DNA of 64,000 bases from JBEGHD01 sp049334165 (GTDB taxonomy: Bacteria > Bacteroidota > Bacteroidia > Flavobacteriales_D > Sanyastnellaceae). The stretch lies in the NCBI GenBank assembly GCA_049334165.1, contig JBEGHD010000015.1; one strand, written 5' to 3'. This document shows positions 52,116 to 60,989 of the stretch, one piece after another. The stretch's first letter is position 1; each line of letters begins with the position of its first letter. The notes beneath the pieces are model-generated. The model was not told the DNA's origin and ran no database searches. It worked only from the letters and a program-made list of their open reading frames with translations. The position numbers and the translations under genes are program-made.

Positions 52116-52144
52116 AAGCGGGATGAAAGTCCCGCTTTTTTTAT
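52116..52144 (+). terminator. Rho-independent terminator after bacilliredoxin gene
   Basis: AAGCGGGA pairs with TCCCGCTT (52116-52123 with 52130-52137), loop TGAAAG, then a long T run. Convergent with the leftward gene ending at 52163. Confidence 0.9.
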
Positions 52145-52162
52145 TTCCCCCTGGCGAAGAAA

Positions 52163-54004
52163 TCATTTGGTGAACTTGTACACCTCAAAGTCATCCACAA
52201 ATATTCGATCATCTCCATCGTACCAAACATAAATCGAGAATTCATCATTTCCATTTCTCACTCTCGGGGTGAGGTATTCAACCTCGATTTTATTCCATTT
52301 GCCAAATTCGACTTCATCCGCAGACAGGCTTTTTGCGTGATATTTATAAGCTTCACCTTCGTGGGTGAATGTAGCTACCAGTCTGATGTTTTCAGGGTTG
52401 TGCCTTTCGTGAATGAGGACCTTCACCCGGGCTACTATCCAGGCGTGGTCGCTTTCTGTAAGGTCATGGAAAGGAATAACTGGACCCCCGCTAAATGCAT
52501 TTGAACTGTCGAGAACGAGGTAATCATTTCCGGTTACAAGATCAGGAATAGCTTTTCTTTTATCGTCTTTGGGTAGATTGCTGTAATCCTCAAAGTATAT
52601 CCTTTCTTTTGTGTAATCCTCCTGATTTGTGAACTTCTCACCATCTGGAAAACTCCTGTCGAGTAGCAAAAGTTCTTGTGCTTGCTCGTCCTTGTGGGTT
52701 GCTCCAAAAACTTCCATGTAGTAGTCGGCTGTGATGCGCTGCATCGGCAAAATGCCGTGGAAAAACTGCCACTGCTGAAAAATGCTGAGACAGATGAGTG
52801 CGGTGATAGCAACTCCGATAACGCCCCTCACCAGGCGGTTTCTCTTTGTCAAAAACCTTATTGATGCGGCAATGGCCAATGACCAAACCGGATAAGACTG
52901 AATCATGGCTCTGTGGCCAAACCCGCCAGAGTAGTTCCAGTTTGACCAGCTACTGACCAGCCATACATTGAGTATGACAAAACACAACACACTCCAAAAA
53001 ACTCCCGGTCTCTGTTTATTCATGAAAAACAATCCAATAATTCCAAGAAGCAAGAGAGGTGAATAAACAAGCCAGCCGTTTTCAAATGAGAAAAAGACAT
53101 TTAGAAAATTAGGACTCATAAGGTCGAGACCTTCATCGGCACCCTGGTAGCTTACAAAAAGTGGTTTGCCTGTTGTGTACATCCAGTAAATAAACTGCGG
53201 AATTCCCCAGGCCACAAAAATCAACACAAATAGAATGAAGTTCGAACGGTAGTCTTTTAGGAGAAATCGAACTTTTGTCTTTAGGTCATGCAGCGAACGA
53301 ACGTTCCAAAGGAGAGGAATCAGAAGGCAGATTATGTCTGTAGGGCGAATCAATGTGATGAGTCCACAAACTACGGCAATAGCGAGAGAAGTAGACTTGC
53401 TTTTGGATTCATGCCACTTCGCACTGAGCCAAATTAATCCGGCATAGAGCGTGAATAGCGGGATGTGCTGCATCATGCTGTTGGTGTAGCTGTAAGTCAA
53501 ATAGTTTGTTCCCAGAACAACGATCAGTAAAGTGATCGCTGTGACATCATCAGGGAATAGTTTTCTTAGAGCTGCACGCAGGATAAAAATCCCGAGGAGG
53601 ACGTAGATCAAACCGCCATACTTCATGAACCAGTGATAAGGCGCACTGAAGCCATCAGCCGGATAGCCCATTGGCTCGGCTGCAGCATCTGCAGCGAAAT
53701 AAAAGGGAGACATCAACACAGACATGCCCATGGAATATTTGATCACATGGCGGTCTCTGTAAACCCTGGGTGCCGTGTAGAAAGATGACTGCTGATCGTA
53801 CTTTTCTAAAACTTCATTGAGCCATTCGGTTTTTTCGATCCCCGGGTCATCGTATTTAAAAGTTGCAGGGAGGTAGAGGTAGTAGTTGAAAACATCGTAC
53901 ATCATCACCTTTTCTGGCCCGCGGAAGATGGTTAGCCAAATCACGGCAAAGCTCAAAATTGTTGCAGCAGCCAGAGAACCGTATGATTTGCCAGTTGAAT
54001 TCAT
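52163..54004 (-). CDS. Multi-pass membrane protein, GT-C glycosyltransferase-like, with C-terminal beta-sandwich
   Basis: A 613-residue protein. The first 470 residues form about 10-11 membrane helices. The first external loop contains MMYDVFNYYLYLP, with Asp at a position that could correspond to the GT-C catalytic residue. The last 130 residues are soluble and beta-rich (EFGKWNKIEVEYLTPRVRNGNDE, YDGDDRIFVDDFEVYKF), like a carbohydrate-binding sandwich. It starts 3 bases after the DPM1-like glycosyltransferase gene. Such a pair suggests that the GT2 makes polyprenyl-phosphate-sugar and this protein uses it. The ATG at 54004 is preferred over a preceding TTG. Confidence 0.75.
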   Translation of the reverse strand: MNSTGKSYGSLAAATILSFAVIWLTIFRGPEKVMMYDVFNYYLYLPATFKYDDPGIEKTEWLNEVLEKYDQQSSFYTAPRVYRDRHVIKYSMGMSVLMSPFYFAADAAAEPMGYPADGFSAPYHWFMKYGGLIYVLLGIFILRAALRKLFPDDVTAITLLIVVLGTNYLTYSYTNSMMQHIPLFTLYAGLIWLSAKWHESKSKSTSLAIAVVCGLITLIRPTDIICLLIPLLWNVRSLHDLKTKVRFLLKDYRSNFILFVLIFVAWGIPQFIYWMYTTGKPLFVSYQGADEGLDLMSPNFLNVFFSFENGWLVYSPLLLLGIIGLFFMNKQRPGVFWSVLCFVILNVWLVSSWSNWNYSGGFGHRAMIQSYPVWSLAIAASIRFLTKRNRLVRGVIGVAITALICLSIFQQWQFFHGILPMQRITADYYMEVFGATHKDEQAQELLLLDRSFPDGEKFTNQEDYTKERIYFEDYSNLPKDDKRKAIPDLVTGNDYLVLDSSNAFSGGPVIPFHDLTESDHAWIVARVKVLIHERHNPENIRLVATFTHEGEAYKYHAKSLSADEVEFGKWNKIEVEYLTPRVRNGNDEFSIYVWYDGDDRIFVDDFEVYKFTK

Positions 54005-54007
54005 CAA

Positions 54008-54751
54008 CTACTTTTTCTTGTGACTTCTTCTGTCGAGTAGGTTGTATTTGAGAACGCACCACATTGCTCTAAAACCATCTTTCCAGTTGATTTTTTTGCC
54101 CTCGGCATAAGTTCTGCCGTAATAAGAAATTCCGATTTCATAAATCCGAATTCCGGGAATGCGGGCGATTTTGGCAGTCACTTCTGGCTCAAATCCGAAA
54201 CGATTTTCTTTAAGGAGCAATTCTTTTGCAATGGATGTCCTCATCAACTTGTAGCATGTTTCCATATCCGTGAGGTTTAGGTTGGTAAACATGTTAGAGA
54301 GCATCGTCAAAAACTTGTTACCGAGCGAATGCCAAAAAAAGAGGATTCTGTGCGGGTTACCACCCATAAACCGGGAGCCATAAACTACGTCTGCATCGGC
54401 TTTAAAAACCGGTTTTAGAAGATTGTTGAATTCTTCAGGGTCGTATTCCAGGTCTGCATCTTGCACCACGAGGTAGTCGCCTGTAGCCATTTCAATGGCT
54501 TTGTGAAGTGCAGCCCCTTTGCCTTTGTTTTTGGGCTGAGAAAAAAACGAGAATGATCGCTCTGGATGATTGGTAATATACCGTTCAACGATTTCTTGGG
54601 TATTGTCCGTGGAGGCGTCATTCACCACAACTATCTCCATTTCAATGTCGTTGAGAAGCTTTACTTCACCAAGCCGATCGAGGATTCGCTCGATAGTCTG
54701 TTCTTCGTTAAAGGCAGGAACGAGTACAGAAAGTTTATTTATCTGAGCCAT
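54008..54751 (-). CDS. GT2 glycosyltransferase, DPM1/polyprenyl-phosphate sugar synthase-like
   Basis: A 247-residue GT-A enzyme. It begins LSVLVPAFNEEQTIERIL, has the metal-binding QDADLEYDPEEF (DxD), and shows GSRFMGGNPHR plus METCYKLMR, all typical of dolichyl/undecaprenyl-phosphate mannosyl- or glucosyltransferases. It lacks the C-terminal membrane helices of some relatives. It should make a lipid-linked sugar donor at the inner membrane. I chose the ATG at 54751, since an upstream extension to 54865 would read through the tRNA terminator region. TATTTTTG at 54770-54777 (minus) may be its -7 box. Confidence 0.92.
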   Translation of the reverse strand: MAQINKLSVLVPAFNEEQTIERILDRLGEVKLLNDIEMEIVVVNDASTDNTQEIVERYITNHPERSFSFFSQPKNKGKGAALHKAIEMATGDYLVVQDADLEYDPEEFNNLLKPVFKADADVVYGSRFMGGNPHRILFFWHSLGNKFLTMLSNMFTNLNLTDMETCYKLMRTSIAKELLLKENRFGFEPEVTAKIARIPGIRIYEIGISYYGRTYAEGKKINWKDGFRAMWCVLKYNLLDRRSHKKK

Positions 54752-54814
54752 TTTAAAAAAAGTCTGCGTCAAAAATAGCGTTCTGAAAAGAATCAGTTCG
54801 AGATAGTTCAAAAT

Positions 54815-54847
54815 AAAAGTCCCTTTCATGCACTGAAAGGGACTTTT
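54815..54847 (-). terminator. Terminator behind the CAT-anticodon tRNA
   Basis: A perfect 14-bp stem (54815-54828 with 54834-54847), five-base loop TGCAC, ten bases after the tRNA 3' end on the minus strand, followed by TATTTTG. Confidence 0.88.
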
Positions 54848-54856
54848 GAGTTCTAG

Positions 54857-54930
54857 TGCGCCCACCTGGGCTCGAACCAGGGACCACCTGATTATGAGTC
54901 AGGTGCTCTAACCAACTGAGCTATAGGCGC
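54857..54930 (-). tRNA. tRNA with anticodon CAT (elongator Met or Ile2)
   Basis: A complete 74-base cloverleaf without encoded CCA. Acceptor stem GCGCCTA/TGGGCGC, D-arm GCTC...GAGC, anticodon stem CCTGA/TCAGG with loop CTCATAA (anticodon at 54894-54896), variable loop TGGTC, and T-arm CCTGG-TTCGAGC-CCAGG. G1-C72 is paired, so it is not the initiator tRNA. CAT is read as elongator Met or, when C34 becomes lysidine, as Ile for AUA codons. C4-G69 and C5-G68 in the acceptor stem match E. coli tRNA-Ile2 rather than tRNA-Met. No other tRNA was found in the window. Confidence 0.95.
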
Positions 54931-54955
54931 AGCATTTTTTTGGAAATGCAGGCCG

Positions 54956-54987
54956 CAAAGGTATTCTGAACCTCGTTCTTTTCCAAA
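54956..54987 (-). promoter_or_regulatory. Promoter of the tRNA gene
   Basis: On the minus strand TTTG (54984-54987), 20-base spacer, TACCTTTG (54956-54963): a full match. The start site should lie about 15-20 bases before the tRNA 5' end at 54930. Confidence 0.75.
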
Positions 54988-55014
54988 AGAAAAATAAGCG
55001 GCACGGTCGGGCGG

Positions 55015-57150
55015 TTAATCCACTATTTCAAAGTCGAGCTGTTTTTTGATCAGGTCAGCACCAATCACCTTGATGTTGACCTTGTCGCCCATGTTGAACT
55101 CGTTTCCTGTTCGCTTGCCAACGAGTACGTAGTTTTCATCGTCAAACTGGTAGTGATCGTCTTGCATGCTGTCCAGCGAGACCATCCCTTCGCACTTGTT
55201 TTCAATGATTTCTACATAAATTCCCCAGCTGGTGAGTCCTGTAATAATTCCGTTGAACTCGTGGCCTATGCGGCTCATCATAAACTCTACCTGCTTGTAT
55301 TTGATCGAAGAGCGCTCTGCTTCCACGGCCTTCTTTTCCTGAAGCGAGGAATGTTTGCATTTGTCTTCATATTCTTCTTGCGAAGCTGAGTTTCCACCAT
55401 CGAGGTAGTGGGCCAAGAGCCGGTGCACCATCACATCCGGGTAACGTCTGATGGGCGAGGTGAAGTGCGAGTAAAAGTCGAAAGCCAGTCCGTAGTGACC
55501 GATGTTCTCGGTAGAGTACTCCGCCTTGGACATTGTGCGGATGGCCATCATCTTTATCATGTCTTCCTCCGGCTTGTCTTTCACCTGGTCGAGCAATTTG
55601 TTGATGACAAACATCGAATTGCTACTGTTCGCCTTTGGCATGTTGTATCCAAAACGTGCGGCAAAATCACGAAGTAGACTGATTTTGTCTTCATCAGGAA
55701 GGTCGTGAATTCGGTAGACAAAAGTTTTTGGCTTTCCTTTTTTGGGATCGCCAATGAAAGCAGCCACTTTTCGGTTGGCAAGGAGCATAAACTCCTCGAC
55801 CAGCTTGTTGGCCTCTTTCATTTCTTTCTTATAGACTCCAATTGGTTTTCCGTCTTCGTCAAGTTCAAACTTCACTTCCTCGGTGTCGAAGTCGATGCCA
55901 CCTTTTTTCATTCGCTCGGCACGCATTGTTTTTGCCAGTCGATTGACTTCTACAATAGCTTCACTGAAATCGCCTTTGCCGGTTTCAATGACCTTTTGCG
56001 CTTCATCGTAAGTGAACCTGCGATCGCTGCAAATCACTGTTCGGCCGAACCACTCTTTCTTCACCCTGGCGTCTTTATCAATTTCAAAAACTGCCGAGAA
56101 CGATAGTTTCTCCTCATTGGGTCTCAGTGAACAGAGTCCGTTGGAGAGCACTTCCGGCAACATCGGCACCACGCGGTCTACCAAATAAACTGAAGTGGCG
56201 CGATTAAAACCTTCTTCATCCAAAAGTGACCCTGGAGTGACGTAGTGAGAAACATCAGCAATGTGGACTCCAATTTCCACATTTCCATTTTTCAGTTTCT
56301 CGAAAGAAATGGCATCGTCAAAATCTTTGGCGTCAGCCGGGTCAATTGTGAAAGTCGGTACATCCCGAAAATCTCTCCTTTTCCCGACTTCCTTTTCGGT
56401 GATTTCTGTTGGGATTCCTTTGGCTTCGTTTTCGACTTCCTGAGGGAATTCCCACGGTAGGCCATATTCCGCCATGATGGCGTGCATCTCGGTTTCATTG
56501 TCGCCCGGTCGCCCGAGAACTTCCACAACCTTTCCGGTGGGACTGTCCTGAGCATCTTCCCAATCGATCATTTCAACCACCACTTTGTCGCCATCTTTGG
56601 CTCCTTTGATGTCGTCTTTGCTTATGAAAAAATCTACATGGATTCTATGGTCAGTGGGGACCATGAAAGCATAGTTTTTCGATTTGTCGAGGATGCCGAC
56701 AAAACGATCCTTGGCTCGCTCGATCACGCGAACAATCTGACCACTTGGTTTTCTCGATTTGGGATTGATTGAAACTTCCACCAAATCGCCCCACATGGCT
56801 TTTCCGGTTTTATTTTTAGGGATTTCGATATCGTTTTCGCGACCTTCTACGATCACAAATCCGCGACCGCTTCTTGTGATTTGTACAATGCCGGAAACAA
56901 TTTCTTCAGGAACTTTGGCGAGTTTGAATTTTCCTTTCTGCATTTCAACAAGGTGCTCCTTCTGCACCCCTTCATGCAATAGTTGTAGGATCAGCTTTCT
57001 AATCCCGCTGTCCTGAATACCCATAGCAGAAGCAACTTGCTTGTAGTTGAGCTGCCTTGTGTGCTGGGTGTGAAACACCTCCAAAATTTCTTTGCGCAGA
57101 TTGCGCTTTAGGGATTTCTTTCCGGAATTCTTTTTCTTCGGTTTACTCAT
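55015..57150 (-). CDS. rnr: Ribonuclease R
   Basis: A 3'-to-5' exoribonuclease that degrades structured RNA. The 711-residue protein has an N-terminal helix-turn-helix (TRQLNYKQVASAMGIQDSG), two cold-shock domains (about 85-220), the RNB catalytic domain with FTIDPADAKDFDDAIS (metal-binding Asp residues), and a C-terminal S1 domain (FNGIITGLTSWGIYVEI). The usual long Lys-rich C-terminal tail is absent, but the N-terminus is Lys-rich. It begins MSKPKKKNSGKKSLK. Confidence 0.97.
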   Translation of the reverse strand: MSKPKKKNSGKKSLKRNLRKEILEVFHTQHTRQLNYKQVASAMGIQDSGIRKLILQLLHEGVQKEHLVEMQKGKFKLAKVPEEIVSGIVQITRSGRGFVIVEGRENDIEIPKNKTGKAMWGDLVEVSINPKSRKPSGQIVRVIERAKDRFVGILDKSKNYAFMVPTDHRIHVDFFISKDDIKGAKDGDKVVVEMIDWEDAQDSPTGKVVEVLGRPGDNETEMHAIMAEYGLPWEFPQEVENEAKGIPTEITEKEVGKRRDFRDVPTFTIDPADAKDFDDAISFEKLKNGNVEIGVHIADVSHYVTPGSLLDEEGFNRATSVYLVDRVVPMLPEVLSNGLCSLRPNEEKLSFSAVFEIDKDARVKKEWFGRTVICSDRRFTYDEAQKVIETGKGDFSEAIVEVNRLAKTMRAERMKKGGIDFDTEEVKFELDEDGKPIGVYKKEMKEANKLVEEFMLLANRKVAAFIGDPKKGKPKTFVYRIHDLPDEDKISLLRDFAARFGYNMPKANSSNSMFVINKLLDQVKDKPEEDMIKMMAIRTMSKAEYSTENIGHYGLAFDFYSHFTSPIRRYPDVMVHRLLAHYLDGGNSASQEEYEDKCKHSSLQEKKAVEAERSSIKYKQVEFMMSRIGHEFNGIITGLTSWGIYVEIIENKCEGMVSLDSMQDDHYQFDDENYVLVGKRTGNEFNMGDKVNIKVIGADLIKKQLDFEIVD

Positions 57151-57253
57151 AGTGAGTCGAAGTTATAATTTCACGCGAAACCCTCTACGAATTCCGGGTT
57201 ATTTTGTCAATAACTTCCGGTGGAAAGGAAAGAAAGAAAAAAGAAGTCTGTCC

Positions 57254-57799
57254 TCAGCCTACTCTAAGCAGGCACTGCCCGCTCCATGGGCCCACCCCAA
57301 ATTTCGATTTGGCCCTCACGCGGAAGTAGTACTCGCCCGAAGCAATTGTTTCACTTGGAATAACCTGTACAGAAGGTGTTTCACAAAGTTTCGACCAGCG
57401 AAGATCATCATAAGATGTATCGTTGTATTGAATTTCGTAGAGCTCCGCATCCTGCGCGCAATGCCACCGCAATTCGGTTTTCTTTTGGTCGATGTGATCC
57501 ACAGCGTGAAGCCCCACAACTCTTTCGGGAGTTAGCGTGCGCGCAGCTTTTTTGGTGTTGATCTTGGGCACCACACCCGGAGCTGTTTGGTCCTGGCTTT
57601 TAGAAGGTGTCCAGCCCACACGAAAAGATGGCTTCAGCGAAAGGCCTTCTGCCGTTACTGTGCGAGTTTTTGTTCTCTTCCTGTTTTCTGTTTGCGGCTG
57701 TTCTTCTTCTTCGGCTATGTGCCCGGAGGATTGAGGTTTAAAGAACTTTTCGAATAGTTGAGGTAAGGCAAATTGATAAGGTAAACTTGCTTGTTTCAT
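57254..57799 (-). CDS. Small protein with fibronectin-III-like domain
   Basis: A 181-residue protein without signal peptide or membrane helix. The first 90 residues are basic, Pro- and Thr-rich and likely disordered. The last 90 resemble a fibronectin type III domain (LRWHCAQDAELYEIQYN ... SGEYYFRVRAKSKFGVGPWS). It has no known function. Fn3 domains in bacteria are mostly extracellular, so an unsigned cytoplasmic version is unusual. An exported or surface role would need a non-classical route. It stands alone, 103 bases upstream of rnr. Confidence 0.65.
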   Translation of the reverse strand: MKQASLPYQFALPQLFEKFFKPQSSGHIAEEEEQPQTENRKRTKTRTVTAEGLSLKPSFRVGWTPSKSQDQTAPGVVPKINTKKAARTLTPERVVGLHAVDHIDQKKTELRWHCAQDAELYEIQYNDTSYDDLRWSKLCETPSVQVIPSETIASGEYYFRVRAKSKFGVGPWSGQCLLRVG

Positions 57800-57955
57800 A
57801 TCGGGTGGAATAAGGTTTGTAAGTCAGTCAATTGTTTTATTCACTACAAATTTGACTTATACCTCTGGCAACCATGTAGGTTAAAAATGCCATGCCTTTG
57901 TCAGATAATTCCGAAAGGGTTTGAAATCCAACAGGTTAAATTTTCAAGTTAATCC

Positions 57956-58609
57956 TTACTCATGTCTTGCCCCGAATTGCTCTTTTACTTCATTGATAAG
58001 GGCTAAACCCGGTTGATGGACTTTTAGACCAGGCGCGGATTCGAGGTTGGGGTCATCAAAATGAGTGCAGCCTAAGACTATTTCTTTCACGCCTTTCTTT
58101 TTGTAGCTTTCCAAAAGATCATGCATTATTTTTTCCTGCTCTTCTTCAGATGCTTTCTCCAGCTCGTTGATCAGGTCGAGCCTGGAATCGATTTGAAAAC
58201 TATTTTCTAAACCGGGCATTTTGCTGTTGATGAATTTCTGCAAATTGCTTTTGGTGGCGTCCTCTGCCACCACAATCACACTCTCCTGTGTAGAGAGGTT
58301 TTTCAGGATTTCAAGGAAATGCGCAGTCAATTCGAAAATGCTAAGCTCCTGATGTTTACTCCAGTCGTAGCTAAAGGAAAGTGAGTTGCAGTAAAAGACA
58401 AACTCGGAGAATCCCTTTCCCTGACATTTTTCGCTAAACCTCTTAAATACGGCATCTGGATCATTGTATAGATCGAACTGCTCTTGTGGCGATTCCGACA
58501 TGTTGATTGGTGTTGACGAGATGCCCCTTTCTCGAAGGAGCCTGGCTCCCTTTTGAGAATCGAATCGGGTGCCGCCAACCACGGCAATATTGCTTGCATT
58601 GCTTATCAC
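57956..58609 (-). CDS. Asp/Glu racemase-superfamily protein
   Basis: A 217-residue protein with the two catalytic-type Cys of the racemase superfamily: C74 in FYCNSLSF (usual form xxCNTxx) and C181 in VLGCTHFDDP (usual form LGCTH). The fold pattern starts IAVVGGTRFDSQKGARLL. The order and spacing fit aspartate or glutamate racemases, but the remaining sequence is divergent, so substrate is open. Ordinary MurI is about 260 residues. The start codon is GTG. It is a single leftward gene with no close partner. Confidence 0.78.
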   Translation of the reverse strand: MISNASNIAVVGGTRFDSQKGARLLRERGISSTPINMSESPQEQFDLYNDPDAVFKRFSEKCQGKGFSEFVFYCNSLSFSYDWSKHQELSIFELTAHFLEILKNLSTQESVIVVAEDATKSNLQKFINSKMPGLENSFQIDSRLDLINELEKASEEEQEKIMHDLLESYKKKGVKEIVLGCTHFDDPNLESAPGLKVHQPGLALINEVKEQFGARHE

Positions 58610-58785
58610 GCTCTAAAGATGCAAAGTCTTTTTGAATACAACGTGAGTTTGGAGTTTCTCTAAAGATCAACCCCGTGGTTTTAAAGACGTTTGTTCAAAG
58701 TTTCACACATTTCTAAGTTTACAATAAAGCAGCAATTTTTAACAATTGAAAGGCGGTTCTGATGGTGATTTCTTCTGGTGGATTC

Positions 58786-58793
58786 TAACTTTG
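58786..58793 (+). promoter_or_regulatory. Candidate -7 box for the beta-helix T9SS gene
   Basis: TAACTTTG, a perfect TAnnTTTG match 23 bases before the ATG at 58816. No good -33 TTG at the right spacing. Confidence 0.45.
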
Positions 58794-58815
58794 CACCCAA
58801 ACAAAATTTTGAAAT

Positions 58816-60294
58816 ATGAGACTTTTATTTACCTGCATTTCTCTTTTTATCGCCAGCAGTTTGTTGGCTCAATACACAACTCCAGACAATGGACTTACCA
58901 TTGATTTTGATTATCTGGTAGAAAACTCCAACGGAACGGTAGTGATGGACGGTGACGACTATCTGGTGACAGATAGCGTGACTGTTTCTGCTACAGACAT
59001 TCTTGAAGAAACGGGCGACCTTCTCGTGAAAATCAGCCCGAACGCACTGATCACCATTCAGGGTGGATTTACTATTGACAGTGAGAATGGATTGACCTTC
59101 ACCTGGGCTGAGGAAAACTCACACTACAAAGGCTTTCGATTTGAAAGCGGCTCTGTGATCGACCTGAACAACGCCACTTTCGAATACGGTGGTGGTCTCC
59201 GGGTTTTGACTGAAGACTTCACAATGGATAACTGCACAGTGCAGTACCAGGAAATGATTGCTTCAACTGGAGGCGCACTCGGTTTTTCAGACGGTACTCC
59301 GAGCATCACCAACTCCACTTTTATCGAAAATCAAACAGCGGCCATCAACTCACCGGCCAACGGAGCTTTTGCACCGATTATCGACAACTGCACTTTCCAG
59401 TTTAATGGAGCGAGCATCGTAAACAAGTCGCAAATCAACCTCGGGCCATCCGGACAGGACACGATCATCATCAGCAACTGCACTATCGAAGGTCATCCAG
59501 ACTATATAGAATCAGGTGGTATTGCCGTGGCACTTTTGGCCGGAGGTGAAGGTCACGCGGTGATCGAAAACAACGAGATTTTTAATAACCGTTATGGAAT
59601 CGCGGCCATTGGTGGAAATCTAACGACACTTATCGTTGGCAACAATATTTACGACAACAACATTCAGGGTGAGCCGCTTCTTGGAGGAAGTGGAATTAAC
59701 ATGAGTGGAACCAGCCAGAACATGGCCACTGTTACTGAAAACACGATCTCAGGGAATCTTTGGGGAATGACACTCCAGGGCGAAACGATGGCTAACCTTG
59801 GCGATACAACCGAAGCCAACTTTAACCCTGGACTCAATGTGTTTGAAGACAATGGCAACGGAGGAGTGACTTACGCGCTTTTCAACAATACTCCTAACGA
59901 CCTGATGGCGATGAACAATTGCTGGATGGGCGAGCAGGAGATCACCGTTGAAGATGCAGAGTCTGTGATTTCACATCAGTTTGATGATGAAGAGCTCGGG
60001 CTGGTGACCTTTACACCACTTGGCTGTGTGGATCCGATCGGTGTAGAAGAAATTGAATTAGCAGCAGTGACTGTTTACCCAGTGCCGACTTCAGGTCAGC
60101 TTTCAATTTCAGCAGAAAGTCAAGTGCAGTATTACCGCATCTTTTCAATTAGCGGAAGGATGATTGACGAGGGGAAAAGTGCAACTGCTTCAAATGAAAC
60201 TGACATTGATGTGAGTGGTTTAAATTCAGGCGCTTACATTTTACAGGTGGAGACAGCAAATGGATTGAAAACTATTAGATTTGTAAAAGAATAG
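58816..60294 (+). CDS. T9SS sorting-domain protein with parallel beta-helix
   Basis: A 492-residue secreted protein. Signal peptide MRLLFTCISLFIASSLLA. Residues about 80-380 are turns of a right-handed parallel beta-helix with repeated N/D-N-(C)T-F/I units (LNNATFEYGGG, MDNCTVQYQEM, ITNSTFIENQ, IDNCTFQFNG, ISNCTIEGH, IENNEIFNNRYG). Such folds often bind or cleave polysaccharides, but no catalytic set is recognised. The last 75 residues are a T9SS sorting domain (VYPVPTSGQLSISA ... GAYILQVETANG ... RFVKE). The next gene follows after 48 bases. Confidence 0.88.
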   Translation: MRLLFTCISLFIASSLLAQYTTPDNGLTIDFDYLVENSNGTVVMDGDDYLVTDSVTVSATDILEETGDLLVKISPNALITIQGGFTIDSENGLTFTWAEENSHYKGFRFESGSVIDLNNATFEYGGGLRVLTEDFTMDNCTVQYQEMIASTGGALGFSDGTPSITNSTFIENQTAAINSPANGAFAPIIDNCTFQFNGASIVNKSQINLGPSGQDTIIISNCTIEGHPDYIESGGIAVALLAGGEGHAVIENNEIFNNRYGIAAIGGNLTTLIVGNNIYDNNIQGEPLLGGSGINMSGTSQNMATVTENTISGNLWGMTLQGETMANLGDTTEANFNPGLNVFEDNGNGGVTYALFNNTPNDLMAMNNCWMGEQEITVEDAESVISHQFDDEELGLVTFTPLGCVDPIGVEEIELAAVTVYPVPTSGQLSISAESQVQYYRIFSISGRMIDEGKSATASNETDIDVSGLNSGAYILQVETANGLKTIRFVKE

Positions 60295-60342
60295 CTATAT
60301 TCTAAACTGAAAAATCCATAACCACTAAGAAAACCGAAAACG

Positions 60343-60906
60343 ATGAAAAAATTTCTGATTTTGATTGTGCTGTTGGGCTCCGGTCTTGGCATGCGTGCCC
60401 AGCAGGTAGATAACTTTACACCAGGTGAAATTTTAGTGAGTCCAGCGATTGGACTTGGGACACCATACCTGGGAGGCCTTGGCTACTCAACAGTTTTGCC
60501 TCCAATTTCTGTGTCAGTTGATTATGGTATAGAGCAAGATGTGGTTGACGAAGGAACTGTCTCTATCGGAGGATATTTTGGAATTGCCCAGAACCGCTTT
60601 CGCACCAATTACTTTGGTGGTGAGTACGGCTGGAACTACACTTACATCGTACTTGGACCTCGCGGGGTATACACTTATCCTATCGAAGAGAATCTCGATA
60701 TCTACGGAGGTTTAATGCTTGGGTTTAATATTGCGACAGCAAGGGAAGTTGGAGATGTTCCGGGCAATGTGAGTAGCAGTGGAGGAGGCTTTGCCTACGA
60801 TTTCTTCGCTGGCGGCCGCTACTTCTTTCAGGACAATCTGGCTGCAATGTTAGAGCTTGGCTACGGAGTTTCGATTCTTCGACTTGGCGTTTCAATCAAA
60901 ATATAG
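60343..60906 (+). CDS. Predicted outer-membrane beta-barrel protein
   Basis: A 187-residue protein with signal peptide MKKFLILIVLLGSGLGMRAQ. The rest alternates hydrophobic and polar residues with many Gly, Tyr and Phe (YFGIAQNRFRTNYFG, LDIYGGLMLGFNIATA, MLELGYGVSILRLGVSIKI), as in eight-stranded outer-membrane barrels. It may be co-transcribed with the beta-helix T9SS gene 48 bases upstream. No specific function is recognised. A strong terminator follows. Confidence 0.75.
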   Translation: MKKFLILIVLLGSGLGMRAQQVDNFTPGEILVSPAIGLGTPYLGGLGYSTVLPPISVSVDYGIEQDVVDEGTVSIGGYFGIAQNRFRTNYFGGEYGWNYTYIVLGPRGVYTYPIEENLDIYGGLMLGFNIATAREVGDVPGNVSSSGGGFAYDFFAGGRYFFQDNLAAMLELGYGVSILRLGVSIKI

Positions 60907-60930
60907 AAGAGCTTATCGCAAGTTTTATAA

Positions 60931-60957
60931 AAAAGCCCGGGATTTCCCGGGCTTTTT
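60931..60957. terminator. Bidirectional terminator between convergent genes
   Basis: GC-rich hairpin (stem AAAAGCCCGGGA with its inverse, very small loop) flanked by A and T runs. It can end both the rightward barrel gene and the leftward dioxygenase gene. Confidence 0.9.
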
Positions 60958-60989
60958 CTTTTATCCACATTGCCGATTCCAGAGGGAGT

